From the NCBI RefSeq assembly GCF_003369915.1, contig NC_046673.1:11020001-11084000 (forward strand): a stretch of 64,000 nt of DNA, written 5' to 3'. The stretch's first letter is position 1; the number at the start of each line of letters is the position of its first letter. The translations under genes and the position numbers were made by a program. This document shows, piece by piece, positions 58,843 to 64,000 of the stretch. Below the pieces are notes generated by a model, which was not told the origin of the DNA, made no database searches, and saw only the letters and a list, made by a program, of their open reading frames with translations. The stretch is from Drosophila miranda (lineage: Eukaryota; Arthropoda; Insecta; Diptera; Drosophilidae).

Positions 58843-59945
58843 TCAGTGTTGGGCAACAGGAACTAGTAGTTTCCCAATACCAGCGTAACGTCGGTTAACG
58901 TCCAAGCACAAAGGCATTAATTTGATTTTGTTCGTCAAAAATACCAATAATTTATATCCATTTGATAACGAGGATCCATGGGAGATTAAGTCATGAATGT
59001 TGAATGATAGTTCGCTTCGTCCCAACATTTCTGTTTCGGAATTGTAAATATCGAGCTTCCCCACTTAAAAACCACGTTTTCCGGGCGAGGTTACAGTAAA
59101 GGAACTGCCTTGAGACCTTCTGATCCAGTGTTGGATCGTAAATTTCCAGTTTGGAACCATTCATCCAGCGAATCTTCGACCGATAAACTCTTGGATACAG
59201 GAGTTAAAAGCGCTTCTACATGAATGGTTGGAATAGTTACAGTCGTGGACAATGTGGATATGGTTTCCGTGGTGCGAGATGATAAGGATGGCCCCTGAAA
59301 ATTGTCTGCATATTGGATGTCTCCAATATCGTATTTGGTTCCATAAACATCGTGGACCACTCGCTAGTTGAGGGGATTTTTACTTAGTATTGCTTCTCCT
59401 TCAAGGAGAGAGAGTTCATCTAATATTTTCTTCTTCGCACTGTCCACTGAATCCTGCTTCCTCTTTCTTTTCGTCTCCCTAGAAATCACTTCTTCCACCG
59501 CTTGAGTTTTCGGAATCCGATGGTCTGAATCACTTAAAATATCCTCCTGCCGATTTGGAATTCCTACTTCGTTTTCCCACTCCACTAGAGAATCGTCTTC
59601 TATTTGAACTACTGGTTCTCGAATTGTCGCTTTCTTCTATTATGATTTCAGGGATCTTTCCTCAGGCATTATATCTATAAAGATAAACATTGGGTCTTTT
59701 CGAGCCGTTAGAAACAGGATGCATGAGAAAATGTGTAGTCGTTTTATTCGGTTCATGACTGCATAAATTATTTGCCATACCTATTTCATGGGTGACATTT
59801 TTGGGTTCCTCTGGTAATATTTCACATCGGAAATCCCTTATTAGAGTCCAAATTAAAGGCACAGCTCCCTACTTTTAATACAGATCCGATTAATCATTCT
59901 TCTAATCTTAAATGGCACATCGTTGATAACGTCTTCTACTACCAT
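58843..59945 (-). pseudogene. decayed unidentified protein-coding block, unit 2
   Basis: Counterpart of 45840-46942 with the same stops and frame changes, for example the TAG before the VVHDVYG segment. Few substitutions separate the two (one N/K change in RIPNTQ against RIPKTQ). The shared lesions show decay predates the tandem duplication. Confidence 0.5.
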
Positions 59946-59964
59946 ACCCTTTCCAGTATACCTT

Positions 59965-60325
59965 TTTGAGTGCCTTGTGGGCTAGCGGATACGCCATTGA
60001 GTTGGTGCATGCAATACATCGCCTCGAGCACGGCGCCTTCTGGCCACATCTGCAGGAGTCGGACTACCATGCCATAGGCGAGGGCCCTGGCCTGGGCTTC
60101 AACTTCAATGTGCCGCTCAATGAGACAGGAATGGGCGACGGGGACTACATGGCCATCTTCCAGCAGCTGCTACTGCCCGTGGCAATGGAGTACCAGTCAG
60201 AACTGATCATCGTGAAATGCAGGTGACGCCTGCCTTCTATGCGCATCTGCCTAATCCGCTGCTCCGACTGGCCGACTCCCGTGTGGCCGTCGTGCTCGAA
60301 GGGGGTGCTGCCTTGAATCTCTGGC
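59965..60325 (+). pseudogene. HDAC6 exon 5/6 fragment, unit 2
   Basis: Essentially identical to the fragment at 46962-47322, including its internal deletion and stop. Each unit therefore carries one full-length-derived and one fragmentary HDAC6 sequence, and the fragment was created before the tandem duplication. Confidence 0.85.
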
Positions 60326-60443
60326 AGAGTTTTGGAAGTCAGACTGCCGCGTGGATATAGGATCGAACAGGACTAAATGTTGTGTAATTTCTTAAGACAC
60401 TATTTTTAATTGTCAACATAGAAAACGAAATTAAGGACTATTT

Positions 60444-62108
60444 CTATCGGGTTTGTTTTTTGACTTTGAGTTTGGCGGGGGCGTGGCTTGGGGGCTGTTT
60501 GCGCTTGCGCTTGGGCACACTGTCGCTGCTGCTTTGATCAGAATCCTGCTCAACTGCAGGCTTGGGTACCTTTCCTTTCGCTTCCTTTGATTTCCTAGCC
60601 TTGGGCTTTGGCGTTGCCTCAATCGCCTCATCGGATGAATCCGCATTCGCATCTTCATCGTACTCGGCACTCACAAACCCTTTTGCTTTTGCAGACTCTT
60701 TTGTACCTTTTTTGGATGTTGGCTCCGGGTTGCTGTCGCTATCGCTGTCGGAAAAAGCCTGGCTTTCTCCATCGCTGCTATTTTCGTCAAAGTCCATCTG
60801 TGCCTTTTTGGGTTTCTTGGCTGCTTTCTGTTGTTCTTTGGCTGCTTTCTTCGATGTAGGCGGCGGCTTGGCATCGTCGTCAAATTCGATTGTGACAAAG
60901 CCTTTTGGTGTATCAATCTCCAGCGCCGGCTCGACATCACTTGGCTTCGATGTGGGGACTACTGTAGGGACACCCTGTTTTGGTCGAGTAGCGCTGCTTT
61001 CGATAAGCGAGAGATCCACAAGACCCAGGCTGGTGGGACGGCAGCCAATACATACGCTGGCAATGAATGTTAGCTCGCGTTTTTCCAGTTGACAGCGCCA
61101 CACTTTGATTTCGCCAGCGCTAAAGGAAGATGCATTAGAAGGGTACTTCGAGGGGGATTCATCCACTCACCTGGACACTGTGACCAGTGTGTTGTTTAAA
61201 CAAGCCACGGCCTTGACGCGAGCAGCATAAGCAGGCAGTAGCTTTGGCTGCGACGGATGGCGGGGGGAATAAAAAACGAAATTAGTTCAAGGAAATACGA
61301 AAGAAATCCTCCTTGTTACACTCACCTCAGCCTCCTTATCGTCTGTGAGGGATATCCAAGCAATACTGCCATTCTCCAGACCCGACAGGCATTCTGTTTC
61401 GCCCACCCATGCCACACACATCGGTCTGGATGGGGTCTTGGCTCGCCTCGCCACATTGGCCGTCTTTATGTCCCAGATCTCTAGCACCTGATGGCCAGTC
61501 AGGGTGAAATGTTCGCCATCCGTGGACCAGGAGAGACAGTCAGGTGCCCCACCCAAGGTGGTCTTGCTCTTCAAGTTGGTTCTATAGACGACGCGGCCTT
61601 TGACCAAGTTCCAGGTATTCAGAATGCGATCGCCGCCCAGGGAGAGGCACAATTTGCTGCTGGGATGGCAACTAATGTGTGTAATGGGCGTGCCAGCATG
61701 CGCCTTCTGCCAGTCCCCAGCCAGAGCCCAACTACCCACGCGAGTGGCCTTCAGTTGTCCATCGGAGCTGCCCGACAAGAGATGCGACATGTCCGGGGCG
61801 AAGGACAGCGTGTTTATGGTTCCACTGTGCGTGAGCAGGACTTGAGATAGCTTCCGCTGGCGCATGTCGTAGACAAAAATGCGTTCGTCGCTCCCACCGC
61901 TCGCCACCCAAGGGCCCTGCACCGATATGCATTTGATGGCGCCGGTATGGGACTTGTCTGCAAACGTTTGCTTCAGCAGCATCTTGCTCTCGTCCTTGAC
62001 CTCCTCCTCAACTATCTGGTAGCCCAGTAGGTATTCCTCGTAGGTGCCTACAATGATCTCAATGTCTGGGCACATCTCTGCAGTGGAAACTTCTTTCAGT
62101 GGCGGCAT
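60444..62108 (-). CDS. PAK1IP1/Mak11-like WD40-repeat protein, copy 2 (intact)
   Basis: WD40 protein of the PAK1IP1/Mak11 family. These are nucleolar factors for 60S ribosomal subunit assembly; the vertebrate protein also inhibits PAK1. Exons: 61326-62108, 61171-61247 and 60444-61119, together 1,536 nt or 511 aa. Start MPPLKEVSTAEM. WD-like blades include SHTGAIKCISVQGPWVASGG, LTHSGTINTLSFAPDMSHLL with SGSSDGQL, ITHISCHPSSKLCLSLGGDR, LEIWDIK, and ACLNNTLVTVSSAGEIKVWR across introns 1-2. The C-terminal ~170 residues are Lys/Ser/Asp-rich (SDSDSDSNPEP, final KLKVKKQTR) and look like a nucleolar basic tail. It is divergent from the helicase gene with a 737-bp spacer. This copy alone has start codon and promoter. 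The homologue in D. melanogaster is, I believe, CG12608. Confidence 0.88.
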
Positions 62109-62845
62109 TTTAAATTTGTTTATACGAGAACCGCAGGAATCTTAGCACGTGTGTGCGTCGGGGTGGCAACCACTTAACGATAGCTAGAGGTGGCCGATAG
62201 CCGCACAACCGATAGCCGGATGGAAGGTTCTCGTGAATTTATTTTGGCGGACGGTGACTGAAAACTATGTTTAATCGTGCTTATGAAAGTCGAACTTCCT
62301 CAAGTCGTTTCAATGCAATTAAAATTTGCATGATTAAGAAAAATTTACAGATATGTTATATAGCTTGATTTAATGGCTCGTGTGCCAGGTTCGATAGTGT
62401 TTTTGTCTCATTTTCACAGACATCGATACAGACATCGAAACATCGATATATAGTAGATACATATGTATGAGTAAGCGAAAGAAAAAAAGAGTAGAATACA
62501 AACGTCAAAAGTCCTCTTTATAGATTTAAATTCGAACTTATGTATTGAACTACAAATTAGCTCAGAAAAAGCTTTTATCGATTTCAGATTTCAGTATTCA
62601 ATTTCTGTGCGTGGGTGTGCAGTTTGTATACGGTCACACTGCGGCACACACATACTGGATTCCAACCGCGGTCACACTGATGTGAATTGATGCCGGAATT
62701 TGCAAGAAAATTTGCCAGAAAATTCAATTAAAACCATAACGCAAATATCTGAAAGTGCTTCAAGGGTTTGAGTTTTAATTGAAGGTCTTTTACCGGAGGA
62801 CAGGAGCCGAAAGACGTGCCCTAACACACACAAAGTCGCGCCGCA
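62109..62845. promoter_or_regulatory. divergent promoter, PAK1IP1-like / DDX46-like
   Basis: This 737-bp spacer sits between two divergent housekeeping genes. Two CGGTCACACTG motif-1 sites (62631-62641 and 62669-62679) lie on the plus strand, 167-215 bp upstream of the helicase ATG. CGATAG repeats (62180-62215) near the minus-strand gene and CATCGATA / CATCGATATA (62421-62452) are DRE-like. It is the only remaining promoter for the PAK1IP1-like gene. Confidence 0.65.
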
Positions 62846-64000
62846 ATGTCCAAGAGCTCGGGGTGAGTGTTTTTTGTTTAATATTTTTTTAAAATTTCTA
62901 TAAGCACTATATAAACTGTGGGAAATCTGTGAATAAAATGCTCCTATCATCTACAAACACAGGCGTGACCGGGAGCGAGAACGCGACCGGGACAGAGATC
63001 GCGAGCGGGAGCGCGACAGCAAGCATGAGAGCCGCGGCAGTCGGGATAACCATCCACATGAGAGCCGTGGCAGTCGGGACTATGAGATGAGTAAATCTCG
63101 TAATGGAGGCGGCAACAGTGCCGGTGGCAGTTCGCGTGGCAGCCGCGATGACCGCAAGCGTGGCAAGGAGCTGTCTAGTAGGGACAAGGACAATGATCGC
63201 GGACGGCGTGATGACAAGCGACGGCGGCGATCCTGGTCGAAGGAGTATGATAAGGATAAGTAAGTTAATGATGCCAACAAGTGGTTCGATTAAATCTGAT
63301 TCAATCAATTCGAATTCTTTGCAGGCGCCAGGACAAGGAACGCGACAGAGATCGCGACCGTCAGAGGGAGAGGGAAAAGGATCGGGAGCGTGACAAGGAT
63401 AAGGAACGCGACAGGGAGAAGGATCGGGATCGCGAGCGGGACCGCGAACGTCACAGAGATCGTGAGACAGAACGACGACATCCGGTGGCCGTTGCCCCCC
63501 TAGTCATCCGCCTGTCCTCCTCCAGCTCTTCCGATGCGGAGGTGGAAGAGATCGACAAGGAGGAGCAACAGCGTCGCCTAGAGCAAGAGATGATCAAGCG
63601 TCGCGAGCGCATCGAGCGTTGGCGGGCCGAACGGAAGCGTGAAAACAAAGCGTCCGCACCAGCCGTTGTGAAAACGGCTAAAAAGTGGAGCCTGGAGGAC
63701 GAGTCCGAGGAGGACGACAGCAATCACGCACCTCCGCTGGATAGCAGCGCCAAGAAAGACACAGAGGAGCCCGACTCGCCCCCATCCAAGTTTCACAGCA
63801 TTCGCAAGCGTTTCGATGATGATGTGGTCGAAGCGAAATTCTTGCCCATGAAGCGTCCCACCTTTAGCAAGACCTTCGGTGTGAAGCTCGGCATAGGTTT
63901 GTCTCCCACTCCGTCTACGTCCAAATCGAACAAAGTCGATAAGAAGGAGATTCCCGGGGGAGATACCAAATCGAAGATCAAGAAAGAGTCAGAGGCTAGC
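62846..64000 (+). CDS. CG6227: DDX46/Prp5-like RNA helicase, N-terminal part
   Basis: The start of a DEAD-box helicase gene of the DDX46/Prp5 type. The U2 snRNP-associated protein acts in branch-site recognition during pre-spliceosome formation. Exons: 62846-62862, 62963-63259, and 63325 to the window end. The first ~190 residues are an Arg/Asp/Glu/Ser (RD/RE/RS) low-complexity domain typical of splicing factors. Then come an acidic segment and the family hallmark EEQQRRLEQEMIKRRERIER followed by WRAERK, and later KFHSIRKRFDDDVVEAKFLP. The helicase core lies beyond 64000, so the assignment rests on the N-terminal features and on the gene's place next to the PAK1IP1-like gene. The frame stays open at the window end. 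Confidence 0.85.

Larger units (their letters stand above)
52387..62097 (+). repeat. tandem duplication unit 2 (9.7 kb)
   Basis: Second copy of 39338-49073, direct orientation. It begins ~107 bp upstream of the HDAC6 copy 2 ATG and, on its right side, continues without a break into unique sequence containing the PAK1IP1-like start codon and promoter. Indels relative to unit 1 include -33 nt (HDAC6 intron 5), -1 nt (HDAC6 exon 8), -12 nt (near 58730) and +21 nt (PAK1IP1-like exon 3). Confidence 0.97.

Noticed and set aside
39338..62097. Treating the tandem repeat as a pure assembly duplication
   Set aside because: Not fully excluded. However, sharp breakpoints inside two genes, a LINE with its own tail at the joint, and many unit-specific indels and substitutions fit a real duplication better; long reads would settle it.
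1..64000. tRNA, rRNA, CRISPR array, operon or prokaryotic signals
   Set aside because: None seen on either strand; intron structure and promoters are those of an insect nuclear genome.

Overview
The window is insect nuclear DNA, almost certainly from Drosophila. Coding exons are GC-rich and broken by short GT-AG introns, often about 60 nt. Start codons sit in CAAA-ATG-like contexts. Non-coding DNA is full of GA/CT, CA/GT and CAGATA microsatellites. Promoters carry Drosophila core motifs: DRE TATCGATA, the CGGTCACACTG 'motif 1' and the GGTATATTT 'motif 6'. The gene order Top1 - dah - (unidentified) - HDAC6 - PAK1IP1-like - DDX46-like matches what I recall of a D. melanogaster X-chromosome (Muller A) neighbourhood. 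An obscura-group species is my guess and is not proven by the sequence.

Layout. 1-21.8 kb is mostly non-coding. It holds microsatellites, GAGA-rich promoter-like stretches, transposon relics, a pair of MITE-like repeats and two good minus-strand coding exons (9.3 and 9.8 kb) of a gene I cannot name. 21.8-24.15 kb is an AT-rich segment bounded by inverted ~230-bp arms; the right arm runs into the Top1 promoter. Top1 (DNA topoisomerase I, 8 coding exons) occupies 24.5-30.75 kb, with a long AT-rich downstream region. dah (dystrophin-like, cellularization) is at 33.5-35.8 kb. A minus-strand gene of uncertain identity, with a faint FANCB-like flavour, is at 36.2-38.2 kb.

The most striking part is 39.3-62.1 kb. 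A ~9.7-kb block with HDAC6 (plus strand), a decayed ORF, a stray HDAC6 exon fragment and a convergent PAK1IP1/Mak11-like WD40 gene (minus strand) is present twice in direct orientation. A 3.3-kb defective non-LTR retrotransposon fills the junction exactly. The breakpoints lie ~107 bp upstream of the HDAC6 ATG and 3-4 codons inside the PAK1IP1-like gene, so each inner gene copy lost its promoter. The outer copies look intact: HDAC6 in unit 1 (nine coding exons summing to 1,115 codons) and the PAK1IP1-like gene in unit 2 (511 codons). The inner copies are damaged. HDAC6 of unit 2 has an intron cut from 59 to 26 nt, which exposes a stop codon, and a 1-nt deletion that destroys the zinc-finger ubiquitin-binding exon. 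The PAK1IP1-like gene of unit 1 lost its start codon to the retrotransposon.

Beyond the duplication, a compact divergent promoter region separates the PAK1IP1-like gene from a DDX46/Prp5-like RNA helicase gene, which begins at 62.85 kb and runs off the end. The named genes are housekeeping-type: DNA topology, tubulin deacetylation and aggregate handling, ribosome biogenesis, splicing. Nothing suggests they act in one pathway. I saw no tRNA, rRNA or CRISPR.
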